64,000 nucleotides of DNA from Sulfurovum sp. (GTDB lineage: Bacteria > Campylobacterota > Campylobacteria > Campylobacterales > Sulfurovaceae). A program made the translations under genes and the position numbers. The stretch spans positions 29,412-93,411 of the forward strand of contig JAMOTK010000055.1 of NCBI GenBank assembly GCA_027062365.1. Direction: 5' to 3'. Shown piece by piece: positions 1-8,473 of the stretch (position 1 is the first letter of the stretch; each line of letters begins with the position of its first letter). The notes beneath the pieces are model-generated. The model saw only the letters and a list, made by a program, of their open reading frames with translations. It ran no database searches and had not been told where the DNA came from.

Positions 1-11
1 GCAGGAGTGGA

Positions 12-37
12 GTAGGTCGTGAGTCTCCGACTCCGAC
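12..37. repeat. REP-like palindromic repeat, copy 1
   Basis: A 26-base imperfect palindrome beginning GTAGGTCG and ending CTCCGAC. It closely resembles the two copies at 4679-4704 and 4731-4757, so it belongs to the same short extragenic palindrome family. It lies upstream of the efflux operon while the other copies lie downstream of it. The arms can pair, so the transcript may form a hairpin. The rest of the first 88 bases holds only an A-rich leader with a ribosome-binding site (GGAAAG) for the next gene. Confidence 0.6.
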
Positions 38-88
38 TTCCATTAACCCAATTCAGCTACACTACAAAAACCAAAAAAAGGAAAGTAA

Positions 89-397
89 ATGAAACAAAAT
101 CACTTACACTTCATCTTACTCTTTGCTTTGCTTTTTAATATTGCTCATGCCTCTATTATTGCCATAGAAGATGACTGTCATGTGAAGTCCTCAATACATA
201 CTTATGTCTTAGAACAAAGCCAAAGTGTAGAGTGTGGTGACCTTTGTGATATGTATCATCTTTTTCACTTTATGGCGATTGTCCAAGGGCTTGAAGATAG
301 TGAATATTTAACATTTACTGCTCTTATGCCAACACATCAAATAAGTATGTATAACTCTATCTTTAGAAAGACTTCTATCAAGCCACCTATCGTTTAA
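89..397 (+). CDS. Small secreted hypothetical protein upstream of metal efflux genes
   Basis: A 102-residue protein with a clear N-terminal signal peptide: a short basic start, a Leu/Phe/Ala-rich core, and likely cleavage after residues 19-21 (AHA). The mature part contains a CGDLCDMYHLFHF segment with two Cys and two His close together, plus an earlier Cys-His pair, so periplasmic metal binding is possible. The start has a GGAAAG ribosome-binding site. It sits 68 bases upstream of the RND adaptor gene in the same orientation and is probably co-transcribed with it. I do not recognise a named family; an accessory role in the efflux system is inferred from position only. Confidence 0.6.
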   Translation: MKQNHLHFILLFALLFNIAHASIIAIEDDCHVKSSIHTYVLEQSQSVECGDLCDMYHLFHFMAIVQGLEDSEYLTFTALMPTHQISMYNSIFRKTSIKPPIV

Positions 398-465
398 ATC
401 GAGTTATCCCACCCTCGTTCTCTTTTGAACACTTTTCAACACAATATTATTACTAGGAAAACTTT

Positions 466-1593
466 ATGATAAAAATTCTACTACTCCTCTTCCCACTCTT
501 AGGCTTTGCCTCTGCTATTAAAGTAGAGCATTCAAGCCTCAAGCCTTTGGGGACGATGATACAAACCAATGCGAAGATTACCCAACTCTCTAACCAAAAG
601 CAAGAAATAGTATCGCGTCTTAGGGGGCATTTGGAACGCTATTATGTCAAAGCAGGTGAAGATGTCAAATCTGGTCAAAAAGTCGCCCTCATTGAGTCTA
701 TAGAACTCTCCAAGATGACAGCAGAATATCTTTCTCTTGTCCAACAATCGAAGGTGGCACAAAGCCAAAAAAATGCCAACAAAACCCTGAACAAAAAGGG
801 GCTAAGTTCACAAAATGATTTGAGAAATGCTATTATTGCCTTAGAAGAAATTCGCTCCAAGAAAAATGCTTTGGCTTCTCAATTGCAGTCTTTGGGACTT
901 GCTCCCTCCAAGCTTAAAAGTGCTACGGATAAATTTGTCATCTATGCCCATGCTGAGGGTGTGGTGGGTAAAATACTTGCTCCCTTACATTCGAATGTAA
1001 ATGCCCAAACTTTGCTGATGACTTTGGTCAATCAAAGTGGCTATTATGCTGTGGCGTATTTGGCTGTAGAAGAAGCGATGAAAGTGAATAGCGATACTAA
1101 AGGTTGGATACAAGTAGGGAAAAAGAGCTATCCTTGCCATTTTGTACAACTTTTGCCTACTATAGACCCTAAAACCCAAAGAGCCAAGGTGCTTTTTGAG
1201 ATAGAAGAGAGTCCTAAGAATTTGCTTTTGGGGGCGTTTGTGGAGATAGACATTTCTATAGCACCGACCCAAAAAGTAATTATGGTCAAAAAAACAGCCT
1301 TGACGCTGTACAAAGGAGATTGGGTCATCTTCACAGAAAAAGAGCATGAAGACGAAGCCCAGCACGAAAAAGAAGAGGCTTCACATGACGAGCATGATGA
1401 GCATGATGAGCATGACGAACACGAAGAGGAAGAAGAATCCCCTTATGAAGCTAATATCGTAGAAATCATTGCCTACGCAGGAGAATATATTGCTATCAAA
1501 GGCTTGAAAGAAAATGTGGAATATGTGAGTGAAGGGGTTTATTTTGTGAAGTCAATGCTTCTGAAATCTTCCCTTGGCGAACATGGTCATTAG
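466..1593 (+). CDS. RND efflux periplasmic adaptor subunit (CusB/CzcB-like)
   Basis: A 375-residue membrane-fusion protein that would link the inner-membrane pump encoded next to an outer-membrane channel for metal export. It has a signal peptide (residues 1-17), a biotinyl-lipoyl-like half (about 50-75, with VKAGEDVKSGQKVALIES), a helical hairpin (about 75-145), and a beta-barrel and membrane-proximal region. Near the C-terminus (residues 306-325) lies an unusual run, HDEHDEHDEHDEHEEEEE, built from four exact HDE units, which suggests divalent metal binding. The pump gene follows after 9 bases with an AGGAG site, so the two are co-translated. No TolC-like outer-membrane gene is visible in this window. 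Exact metal specificity cannot be read. Confidence 0.88.
   Translation: MIKILLLLFPLLGFASAIKVEHSSLKPLGTMIQTNAKITQLSNQKQEIVSRLRGHLERYYVKAGEDVKSGQKVALIESIELSKMTAEYLSLVQQSKVAQSQKNANKTLNKKGLSSQNDLRNAIIALEEIRSKKNALASQLQSLGLAPSKLKSATDKFVIYAHAEGVVGKILAPLHSNVNAQTLLMTLVNQSGYYAVAYLAVEEAMKVNSDTKGWIQVGKKSYPCHFVQLLPTIDPKTQRAKVLFEIEESPKNLLLGAFVEIDISIAPTQKVIMVKKTALTLYKGDWVIFTEKEHEDEAQHEKEEASHDEHDEHDEHDEHEEEEESPYEANIVEIIAYAGEYIAIKGLKENVEYVSEGVYFVKSMLLKSSLGEHGH
1384..1419 (+). repeat. In-frame 9-bp tandem repeat encoding (HDE)4
   Basis: Four consecutive 9-base units (CATGAYGAR type) inside the adaptor gene, encoding His-Asp-Glu four times. The unit is a multiple of three, so copy-number change would lengthen or shorten the metal-binding loop without shifting the frame. 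Confidence 0.8.
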
Positions 1594-1602
1594 GAGAATT
1601 TC

Positions 1603-4600
1603 ATGTACTTTTTTAAATTACTGATACAATATAAATTCCTTATTATCGCTCTTTTCTTGGCAATTTCTGGTTTTGGCTATAAAGCCTATCAAGAGATACC
1701 TGTAGATGCCTTTCCTGATATTACACCTAAGCAAGTGGTCATTTATACCGAGTCTGTGGGAAATTCTGCTGAAGATATAGAAAAGCTTATTACCTATCCT
1801 ATTGAGTCTGCTATGTCTGGGCTTCCTGCTGTGAAGATGATACTCTCTAACTCTATGTTTGGGCTTTCTTATGTCTCTATCTTTTTTGAAGATGACTATG
1901 ATACCTATTTTTTAAGACAACTCGTCACCGAAAGGCTAAATACCATAGATATTCCCAAAGGTTGGGGAACACCTGTGATGGGACCAAATACCACAGGCTT
2001 GGGACAAGTGCTTTGGTACGCACTCAAAGACGAGAACAAAGCCTATACTTTAACACAATTAAGACAAATGCACGAATATGCTGTCACGCCTTTTCTCAAA
2101 TCTGTTGATGGGGTAGAAGAAGTCATTTCTTGGGGTGGTTTCGAGAAGCAATATGAAGTTCTCATCGACCCCAAACGCTTACAACGCGTAGATGTAACTT
2201 ACAACGAAGTCCTAGAAGCCATAGAAAAATCTAACCAATCTGTAGGAGGGCAATACCTAGAGTTCAACAAAGAACAATACCTTATCCGTGGGGCAGGACT
2301 GTACCAAAGCCTAGATGATATTCGCAACACAGTCATACGCACCCAAGGGGCAAAAGTGGTCACTATCAAAGATGTTGCCACAGTCCAAGAAGGCAAAGCC
2401 CCTCGTTTTGGAGCAATTTCAGTTGATGGAGAAGAGAGAGTCTTTGGTATGGTACTTCAACGCTCTGGTACGAATGCAGCCAAGGTCGTGGAACTCATCA
2501 AAGCCAAAATGCCTTTAGTGAATGCTTCTTTGCCAAAGGGCGTGAGCCTAGATATTATCTATGACAGAACAGAGATTACGCACAAAGCTGTGAGTACGAT
2601 GACTTCTGCTTTGATTACTGGCTCTATATTGGTGGCGATTATTCTCTTTCTCTTTCTCTTTGAATTGCGTTCGGCGTTTATTGTTATTCTCTCTTTGCCT
2701 GTGTCTTTGCTTATTGCTTTTTTACTCATGCAAGAGTATGGTATTTCTGCTAATCTGATGAGCCTTTCTGGACTTGCTATTGCTATTGGTATGATAGTTG
2801 ATGGCACGATAGTAGTCGTAGAAAACTCCTTTAGGCTACTGCATGAAAGCCCTGAGCGTCCTCGTGCTGATATTATCGCCGAAGCCACGGCAGAAGTAGC
2901 GAAGCCTGTGTTATTTGCCTTGCTGATTATTGCTACTGTCTTTATTCCTTTGCTTAGCCTAGAGGGATTGGCAGGAAAGCTTTATACGCCTATGGCTCTT
3001 GATATTGTCTTTGTGATGTTGGGGTCTTTGGCTGTGGCACTCTTGCTTGTACCCGTGCTTTCGTATATGCTTCTCAAAAAGGGAAAACACGCCTCTAGCC
3101 CTTTGATGACAGCGATAAATTTTCTTTATACGCCTTTACTTAATCTTTCTCTTAGATTTTCTAAGACGCTGATTATAATTACTTTTATGATTTTCTTTTA
3201 TCTTGCTTCTTTGCTTAGTGAACAAGGCATGGAATTTATGCCAAAGCTCAATGAAGAAACCATTATGTACAGAGTGATTGCTATTCCAGGTACGGCACTG
3301 ACGCAAAATGTAGAAAATGCCCAAGCCATAGAAAACTTTATACTCAAAACCTACCCCAAAGAGGTGCTTTCTGTACTCTCTATGATAGGACGAAGCGAAA
3401 AGGGAGAAACGGCACAAGCGAACTATATGGAAGTCCTCCTCACCCTAGACCCAAACTTTACAGAGATAGCAAGATTGGACGCAGAAATGACAGCCAAACT
3501 CAAAGAAAAGTTTAACTTCTTACAGTTTATCTCTACGCAACCTATTGCCATGCGTATAGAAGAACTCTTAGAAGGGGTAAGTGCAGAACTTGCTGTCAAA
3601 ATCTACGGCGAAGACCAAAAGGTCATGTCGCAAATCGCCTCCGAAATTGCCACCACCCTACAAGAGGTCAAAGGGCTTTCTCATGCTGAGGTAGAAACCC
3701 AATTAGGACAAGCCCAAATCAACATCAAACCCAATTATCTAGCCCTCTCTCGCTATGGTCTAAGCGTTAAAGAAATTATGCAAGTCATTCGATATGGTGT
3801 AGGTGAAGAAGCCATTAGCCAAAAGATAGAAGGGGTTAAACGCTTTGGTATTGTAGCCAAGCTCAAAGATGCCAAAAAAGACATCAACGCACTCAAAAAG
3901 CTCATCTTGCGTGGGGCAAGTGGTACGATAGTCACACTTGAAGAAGTCTGTGATATTACAGTCGTCCAAGGCCCAGCCTTTATAAAACGCGCGAATTTGA
4001 GCCGTTATATGGTCTTGTCTATGGAAGTAGAAGAGAGAGATATTGCTACCTTTGTAGCCGAAGCCGATGCCAAAATCAAAGCCAAAGTAACTATTCCAGA
4101 TGGCTACTACATCACATGGGCAGGGGATTTCAAAAATATGCAAGAAGCCACACAAACTTTGGCGATGATTATCCCTATTACGCTACTTCTCATCATGCTT
4201 CTTCTCTACACGGCTTTCAACTCTTTCAAGAAAGCCTTTTTGATTTTGCTAGGTGTGCCTTTGGGACTGATGGGAGGGATTGTCGCTCTCTTAGTCGCCG
4301 ATATTTACCTATCGGTGTCTGCTATCGTGGGCTTTATCGCCATTTTTGCCATTGCCATACTCAACGGCATTGTCTTGGTATCTTTCATAGACGAATTACG
4401 CAAAAAACACCCAGATTTAGCCACGATTGAGCTGGTGAAAAATGCCACACTCCTTAGGCTAAGACCTGTACTCATGACAGCCTTTACCACACTCTTTGGT
4501 ATTTTACCTCTACTTTATGCCACAGGTGTAGGCTCGGAGATACAATATCCACTATCAGTAGTCGTTACTGGGGGAATACTTTCTTCTACCTTGCTTACGC

Positions 4601-4659
4601 TATTGGTTTTACCTGCTTTGTATTTGATGTTTTTTGGGGAGGAAAAAGGGGAGGGGTAG
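1603..4659 (+). CDS. Heavy-metal efflux RND pump (CusA/CzcA family)
   Basis: A 1018-residue inner-membrane proton/metal antiporter of the HME-RND family, near the usual length of about 1040. It shows the N-terminal transmembrane helix, the family segment PVDAFPDITPKQV near residue 32, two large periplasmic loops and two helix bundles. The TM4 proton-relay motif IGMIVDGTIVVVEN is present, with D400 and E407. At the position of CzcA D402 there is Ala (A394), a pattern seen in CusA-like rather than Zn/Co/Cd-type CzcA pumps; this is suggestive only. The gene follows the adaptor after 9 bases with an AGGAG ribosome-binding site. The partner outer-membrane channel must come from elsewhere. Confidence 0.93.
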   Translation: MYFFKLLIQYKFLIIALFLAISGFGYKAYQEIPVDAFPDITPKQVVIYTESVGNSAEDIEKLITYPIESAMSGLPAVKMILSNSMFGLSYVSIFFEDDYDTYFLRQLVTERLNTIDIPKGWGTPVMGPNTTGLGQVLWYALKDENKAYTLTQLRQMHEYAVTPFLKSVDGVEEVISWGGFEKQYEVLIDPKRLQRVDVTYNEVLEAIEKSNQSVGGQYLEFNKEQYLIRGAGLYQSLDDIRNTVIRTQGAKVVTIKDVATVQEGKAPRFGAISVDGEERVFGMVLQRSGTNAAKVVELIKAKMPLVNASLPKGVSLDIIYDRTEITHKAVSTMTSALITGSILVAIILFLFLFELRSAFIVILSLPVSLLIAFLLMQEYGISANLMSLSGLAIAIGMIVDGTIVVVENSFRLLHESPERPRADIIAEATAEVAKPVLFALLIIATVFIPLLSLEGLAGKLYTPMALDIVFVMLGSLAVALLLVPVLSYMLLKKGKHASSPLMTAINFLYTPLLNLSLRFSKTLIIITFMIFFYLASLLSEQGMEFMPKLNEETIMYRVIAIPGTALTQNVENAQAIENFILKTYPKEVLSVLSMIGRSEKGETAQANYMEVLLTLDPNFTEIARLDAEMTAKLKEKFNFLQFISTQPIAMRIEELLEGVSAELAVKIYGEDQKVMSQIASEIATTLQEVKGLSHAEVETQLGQAQINIKPNYLALSRYGLSVKEIMQVIRYGVGEEAISQKIEGVKRFGIVAKLKDAKKDINALKKLILRGASGTIVTLEEVCDITVVQGPAFIKRANLSRYMVLSMEVEERDIATFVAEADAKIKAKVTIPDGYYITWAGDFKNMQEATQTLAMIIPITLLLIMLLLYTAFNSFKKAFLILLGVPLGLMGGIVALLVADIYLSVSAIVGFIAIFAIAILNGIVLVSFIDELRKKHPDLATIELVKNATLLRLRPVLMTAFTTLFGILPLLYATGVGSEIQYPLSVVVTGGILSSTLLTLLVLPALYLMFFGEEKGEG

Positions 4660-4678
4660 AAAATCTTATCTATTCTTT

Positions 4679-4757
4679 GTAGGTCGGAGTGTTCTCACTC
4701 CGACAAATATTTATGATGAGATTAAATTTATGTCGGAGTCGAAGACTACCGACCTAC
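4679..4757. repeat. Inverted pair of REP-like palindromes
   Basis: Two copies of the repeat seen at 12-37, at 4679-4704 and 4731-4757, in inverted orientation with 26 bases between them. Each copy is itself an imperfect palindrome (GTCGGAGT/ACTCCGAC arms), and the two copies can also pair with each other. The layout matches REP doublets (BIME-like). It sits just after the efflux pump stop codon and may also act as a 3' end stabiliser. The remainder of the 317-base gap to the next gene is AT-rich and holds only the promoter described next. Confidence 0.7.
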
Positions 4758-4929
4758 GCATATATTAATTTTCAACACCCTTTTAAATACCATAGCTCCT
4801 ATCTCCTAGATAAAAACTTTTTCATAAATAGGTATTTTTTGGAAAGAGGAATAAAAAAAGCCTTCTACTTCTAAGCCAATAGAGCTATCTACCCTATCTA
4901 TATTTCTAGTCAGTGCTTTTATTTGTGCA

Positions 4930-4956
4930 TTGATTATCCTTAAAATTGGCTATAAT
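4930..4956 (+). promoter_or_regulatory. Candidate promoter for the PARP gene
   Basis: A perfect TATAAT at 4951-4956 with TTGATT at 4930-4935, 15 bases apart. Transcription would begin near 4963, giving a leader of about 14 bases that contains the AAAGGAAAA ribosome-binding site before the ATG at 4977. Confidence 0.5.
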
Positions 4957-4976
4957 CAACAAAAAGGAAAACCTCA

Positions 4977-6257
4977 ATGAAAGAAATGCTTATTTTTGTG
5001 GATACGAAGAATAATAACAACAAGTTTTATAAATTAGAATTGCATGGGGATACGGTGCATATTGAATATGGTAGGGTCGGAGCGACGGCACAGAAGCTTT
5101 CTTGTCATGGGGGCGAGAGGGTGTTTAATCAGAAGATGCGACAGAAGTTACGCAAGGGCTATGTGAAATCGGCGATTGACCTTGCTTTGGATACAAGCAG
5201 TACGCATATTAATGAAAATATCTTGGAAATTGCCATGGAACAAATTTCTACCGATGATATTTCTAAGACGCTTATCCAAAAATTGGTGAAACAAAATATT
5301 CATAATATTACCACTCAAACGAAGATTGAATATGACATAGCCACAGGGTATTTCAAAACCCCTTTAGGCGTGATTACCCAAGAGGGAGTGAATCAAGCCA
5401 TAGAGTTACTGAACAAGATTGAAAGTATTGTTGCCAAAAGGACGGCGAAAAAAAGCAAAATGTTCCGAAAATATAACGAACGATACTTTAGGATTATTCC
5501 TACCAAGATTAGCAATTTACGCGAGTTTGAAAATCTCTTGCATAGCGAAGAAAAGCTTTCTACGCAGTTGGATATTTGTGTGAGTTTATTAGATGCCATT
5601 ACGATTGTAGAAGAAGAAAAAAAGAAAAAAGACCTCAAAGCAAAGCAAGAAAAAAGCCAAGAAAAAGTGCCTTTTGAAATCGTCTTTGAAGCTTCTATGT
5701 ATCAGCTAGAAGACAAGAAAGAATACCAACGCATTGAAGCCTATTTTGAAAAAAGCAAAAATAGGAAACATGGCAGATATGTCAATGGCTACAAAATCCA
5801 TAATATCTATAGCCTCTCTTTGGGGCAAGAAGCCAAGGAATATCGCCATGATTTGGACAATCAAATGGAGCTTTTTCATGGGACGAAGATTTCTAATCTC
5901 CTCTCTATCCTCAAAAGTGGGCTTCTCATGCCCAAGCAATCCCCAGGGAGTGTGACGGGCTATATGTTTGGTCAAGGGCTGTATTTCTCTGACCAAAGTA
6001 CGAAGAGTCTGAACTATTGTGATGGTATGTATTGGAACAATTCCCAAAAGCAAGAGAGTATTTATATGTTTATCGCCGATATTGCCATGGGAAACTACAA
6101 AGTCCCTGCCCATTCTGTGAGTGCAAATCCTACAAAGGGCTATGACAGCTACTGGGCAAAGCCCAAGCATTCAGGCGTACAAAATGATGAAATGATTGTC
6201 TTTGCAAACAATCAAATCAAGCTCAAATATATCTTAGAAATCCAAAGGAAACACTAA
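4977..6257 (+). CDS. Poly(ADP-ribose) polymerase: WGR, PARP regulatory and ART domains
   Basis: A 426-residue protein with the three-domain order of eukaryotic PARP2/PARP3. Residues 1-80 form a WGR domain (IEYGRVGATAQ at 29-39). Residues about 118-210 match the helical PARP regulatory domain (KTPLGVITQEGVNQ, then YFRIIPTKI, then LDICVSLLDA). Residues about 230-426 are the ADP-ribosyltransferase domain with the complete H-Y-E triad: H301 in LFHGT, Y336 in GQGLYFSD, E405 in NDEMIVF. The Glu is what allows chain elongation in this family, so it likely makes poly(ADP-ribose) from NAD+, probably in response to DNA breaks sensed by WGR. A charged linker (KKKKDLKAKQEKSQEK) precedes the ART. It has its own promoter. 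No poly(ADP-ribose) glycohydrolase is visible nearby. Confidence 0.93.
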   Translation: MKEMLIFVDTKNNNNKFYKLELHGDTVHIEYGRVGATAQKLSCHGGERVFNQKMRQKLRKGYVKSAIDLALDTSSTHINENILEIAMEQISTDDISKTLIQKLVKQNIHNITTQTKIEYDIATGYFKTPLGVITQEGVNQAIELLNKIESIVAKRTAKKSKMFRKYNERYFRIIPTKISNLREFENLLHSEEKLSTQLDICVSLLDAITIVEEEKKKKDLKAKQEKSQEKVPFEIVFEASMYQLEDKKEYQRIEAYFEKSKNRKHGRYVNGYKIHNIYSLSLGQEAKEYRHDLDNQMELFHGTKISNLLSILKSGLLMPKQSPGSVTGYMFGQGLYFSDQSTKSLNYCDGMYWNNSQKQESIYMFIADIAMGNYKVPAHSVSANPTKGYDSYWAKPKHSGVQNDEMIVFANNQIKLKYILEIQRKH

Positions 6258-6259
6258 CT

Positions 6260-6310
6260 ATGCAGTTTAAACCCTATGAAGAAGCCATACAAGAAAAAAA
6301 ATTTAATTAA
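6260..6310 (+). pseudogene. Short remnant reading frame after the PARP gene
   Basis: An ATG three bases after the PARP stop codon opens a 16-codon frame (MQFKPYEEAIQEKKFN). It ends in TAA after an A-rich run. It looks like the beginning of a real gene rather than random sequence, with AAGGAA upstream at normal spacing, but no frame continues before the convergent gene ending at 6341. A truncated partner gene is one explanation; chance is another. Confidence 0.25.
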
Positions 6311-6340
6311 GTGCTTCTGTTTATAGGGAGAATTATGATA

Positions 6341-6757
6341 TCAACAATATCCCATCAATAAAATAACCCCCAAATACCGTAGCCCCTTAGCTATAAATAC
6401 GATGAGTACAAAGTACCTAAAAGGATACGCAAATACACCTGCTATAAATGTGAGGGGGTCACCTATGATGGGTAGCCATGAGAGTAAAAGTGTCCATCCT
6501 CCGTACTTGGAAAATATTGTTTTGGCTTTGGTCATTTTGGCATGAGATAGATGCCCTTTGTTTTGTAGATAGGTTTCGCCTTTGTGTCCTATGATATAGT
6601 TTAGTATCGCTCCTAAGGTGTTGCCCACTGTAGCCACACTCCAAAGAAGTAGGAGAGAATATCCCTCAGATATATCATAAATGAGTAAGGCTTCACTGCC
6701 TAAGGGTAGCAATGTAGCAGAGAGGAATGCGATGATAAAGAGGCTAAGATAGACCAT
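6341..6757 (-). CDS. YqaA/DedA-like (SNARE-associated, VTT domain) membrane protein
   Basis: A 138-residue integral membrane protein of the VTT/DedA superfamily, YqaA type. The typical segments are present: LSATLLPLGSEALL near the start, a GNTLGAILNYIIGH segment, and a re-entrant region around LLSWLPIIGDPLTFIAG. Members are thought to move lipids or lipid carriers across the inner membrane; the substrate here is unknown. I chose the ATG at 6757 because it shares its A with the TAA stop of the upstream gene (TAATG), giving tight coupling. A longer in-frame start at 6814 would overlap the upstream gene by 58 bases and adds no family sequence. Confidence 0.82.
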   Translation of the reverse strand: MVYLSLFIIAFLSATLLPLGSEALLIYDISEGYSLLLLWSVATVGNTLGAILNYIIGHKGETYLQNKGHLSHAKMTKAKTIFSKYGGWTLLLSWLPIIGDPLTFIAGVFAYPFRYFVLIVFIAKGLRYLGVILLMGYC

Positions 6758-7440
6758 TATAGTGTTTTGAATATCACTTGATTGTTTTTGATGATGGCTA
6801 CCATATTTTGACAAGCTTGTGAGGGTAGAGAGATATATTTTCCTACTTTTTTAGACTGATGAAAATGTCCTTCTATGACCATATCTACTTCTGTATAGTG
6901 TGCTAATATCTGTGCTACTCTTGTTTCAAATTGATGAAATTTATGACAAATATTTTTTTGAGATAGTTTTTGTATACGATAATCAATAATGGGTTTTTGC
7001 AAAGGTTTTAAGAGGCTAAGACTTAGTCGATGGCGTAAGAGTGTACAGTAGAGGTTATAAGCAAATCCTGTGGCGTATTTATCCCCATGAGAGAGTGCTA
7101 CGGTTTGCGTACCCAAACGACAGACTAGAGGTTGGGCGTTTCTGCTATAGACGTGTATATCAGGGAAAACCCTCTCTAAGCAAAAGTCATGATTGCCTTC
7201 GAGGTAGTGTATTTCTATCGTTTTGGAGAGTATTTGTAGTAAAGATATGGCTTCTTTGGCAAAGGTTTGGATATAGTCATTGTAGCCAAATAACAAATCA
7301 AAGTTATCTCCCATCAAAAATATTTGAGGCACATTTAACTCTTTTGCTTCTATCTTTTGAAGCAATATGAGCAAGGCATCGCCATGATGGGGATAGTGAG
7401 AATCTGCGATAAAAATGGCATTTTCTTCTATCTTTAGCAT
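6757..7440 (-). CDS. lpxH: UDP-2,3-diacylglucosamine diphosphatase-like metallophosphoesterase
   Basis: A 227-residue calcineurin-like phosphoesterase. The metal-binding motifs appear in family order: ADSH near residue 13, GDNFD near 45, GNHDF near 82, SHGDK near 117 and EGHFHQ near 190. The fold and length fit LpxH-type enzymes, which cleave UDP-2,3-diacylglucosamine to lipid X in lipid A synthesis at the inner membrane. The first motif is DSH rather than DLH, so a related specificity cannot be excluded. The gene is the upstream partner of the YqaA-like gene (stop and start overlap) and lies 15 bases after argC on the same strand. Confidence 0.75.
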   Translation of the reverse strand: MLKIEENAIFIADSHYPHHGDALLILLQKIEAKELNVPQIFLMGDNFDLLFGYNDYIQTFAKEAISLLQILSKTIEIHYLEGNHDFCLERVFPDIHVYSRNAQPLVCRLGTQTVALSHGDKYATGFAYNLYCTLLRHRLSLSLLKPLQKPIIDYRIQKLSQKNICHKFHQFETRVAQILAHYTEVDMVIEGHFHQSKKVGKYISLPSQACQNMVAIIKNNQVIFKTL

Positions 7441-7455
7441 CTTAAATCCTTTAGA

Positions 7456-8463
7456 TTATGGCATATAAGGTACAACAGGTAAGCCCATATTTTCATCATA
7501 TCCACACATCAAATTGGCTGCTGCCAAGGCTTGTGAACTAGCCCCTCTTAGTAGATTATCAATCGCAGAGCTTACAAAGAGTGCATTGCCATTTGTGGTG
7601 GCAAATATGTCACAAAAGTGTGTTCCTGCTGTACTTTTTATATCTACAGGTGTCTCACGGATACGGATAAAAGGGTCATTTTCATACTGCTTTTTGAGTA
7701 TCTCTATGGGGTCTATATCTTCTTTGAGTACGGCATAGATAGAGACCAATTCTCCACGTGTCGCAGGAATAAGATGGGGTACAAAATTGACATTCATTTT
7801 GACACCGTGTATCTTTTCTATCTTTTGGGCTATCTCTGGAGAATGACGGTGTTTAAGGGGATTGTACGCAAAAATATTTTCATTGATATTTACAAAGCTA
7901 CTTATCTCAGAGAGTTTTTTTCCTGCACCACTTACCCCTGATTTGGCATCGATGAACAAAGGTGCTGATGTATCAATATAGGGAATAAAAGGCAAAATAC
8001 CCAAAAGCGTGGCTGTAGGATAACAGCCTGGCCCTGCTGCTAATTGGGTGGTTTTTAACTCTTCACGGTAATATTCTATGAGTGCATAGACAGCACTGTC
8101 TAAATGTTCTGTATCTTCATGCGTACAATAATGCTCTTCATACGTGTCCAAATCGAGCCGATAATCGGCTGAGAGGTCTACGACTTTAACACCCTTTTCT
8201 AAAAGCACTTTGGCAAAACCCATCGAAGCCTTATGAGGTAATGCTAAAAACACAAGTTCACAACGTGCTGCTACATCATGGGCATCTGCTTTTTCTACGC
8301 AGAGACTTATGACATCTTGAAGCGATGGATGAAGTGCTTCTATCATCGTATCGCCTTTGGTAGTGGCTAGATATTTGAGAGTAAATCCATGATGACCCAG
8401 CAACATTTTTACCAATTCTAGCCCTGTATATCCACTCGCCCCTACTATCCCTATATTTATCAT
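7456..8463 (-). CDS. argC: N-acetyl-gamma-glutamyl-phosphate reductase
   Basis: A 335-residue NADPH-dependent reductase that converts N-acetylglutamyl phosphate to N-acetylglutamate semialdehyde in arginine synthesis. The Rossmann motif GIVGASGYTGLELV is at the N-terminus. The active-site Cys lies in AGPGCYPTATLLG near residue 145, and the KSGVSGAGKKLSE stretch is typical of the type 1 enzyme. Full length. It lies 10 bases downstream of greA on the same strand, an arrangement that suggests co-transcription. Confidence 0.96.
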   Translation of the reverse strand: MINIGIVGASGYTGLELVKMLLGHHGFTLKYLATTKGDTMIEALHPSLQDVISLCVEKADAHDVAARCELVFLALPHKASMGFAKVLLEKGVKVVDLSADYRLDLDTYEEHYCTHEDTEHLDSAVYALIEYYREELKTTQLAAGPGCYPTATLLGILPFIPYIDTSAPLFIDAKSGVSGAGKKLSEISSFVNINENIFAYNPLKHRHSPEIAQKIEKIHGVKMNVNFVPHLIPATRGELVSIYAVLKEDIDPIEILKKQYENDPFIRIRETPVDIKSTAGTHFCDIFATTNGNALFVSSAIDNLLRGASSQALAAANLMCGYDENMGLPVVPYMP

Positions 8464-8473
8464 TTTTTCTCCT

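Noticed and set aside
4689-4874. 61-codon frame after the efflux pump
   Set aside because: Runs through the REP palindromes; composition is not protein-like and no start signal is present.
5706-6170. 154-codon antisense frame over the PARP ART domain
   Set aside because: Shadow of a gene with intact catalytic motifs.
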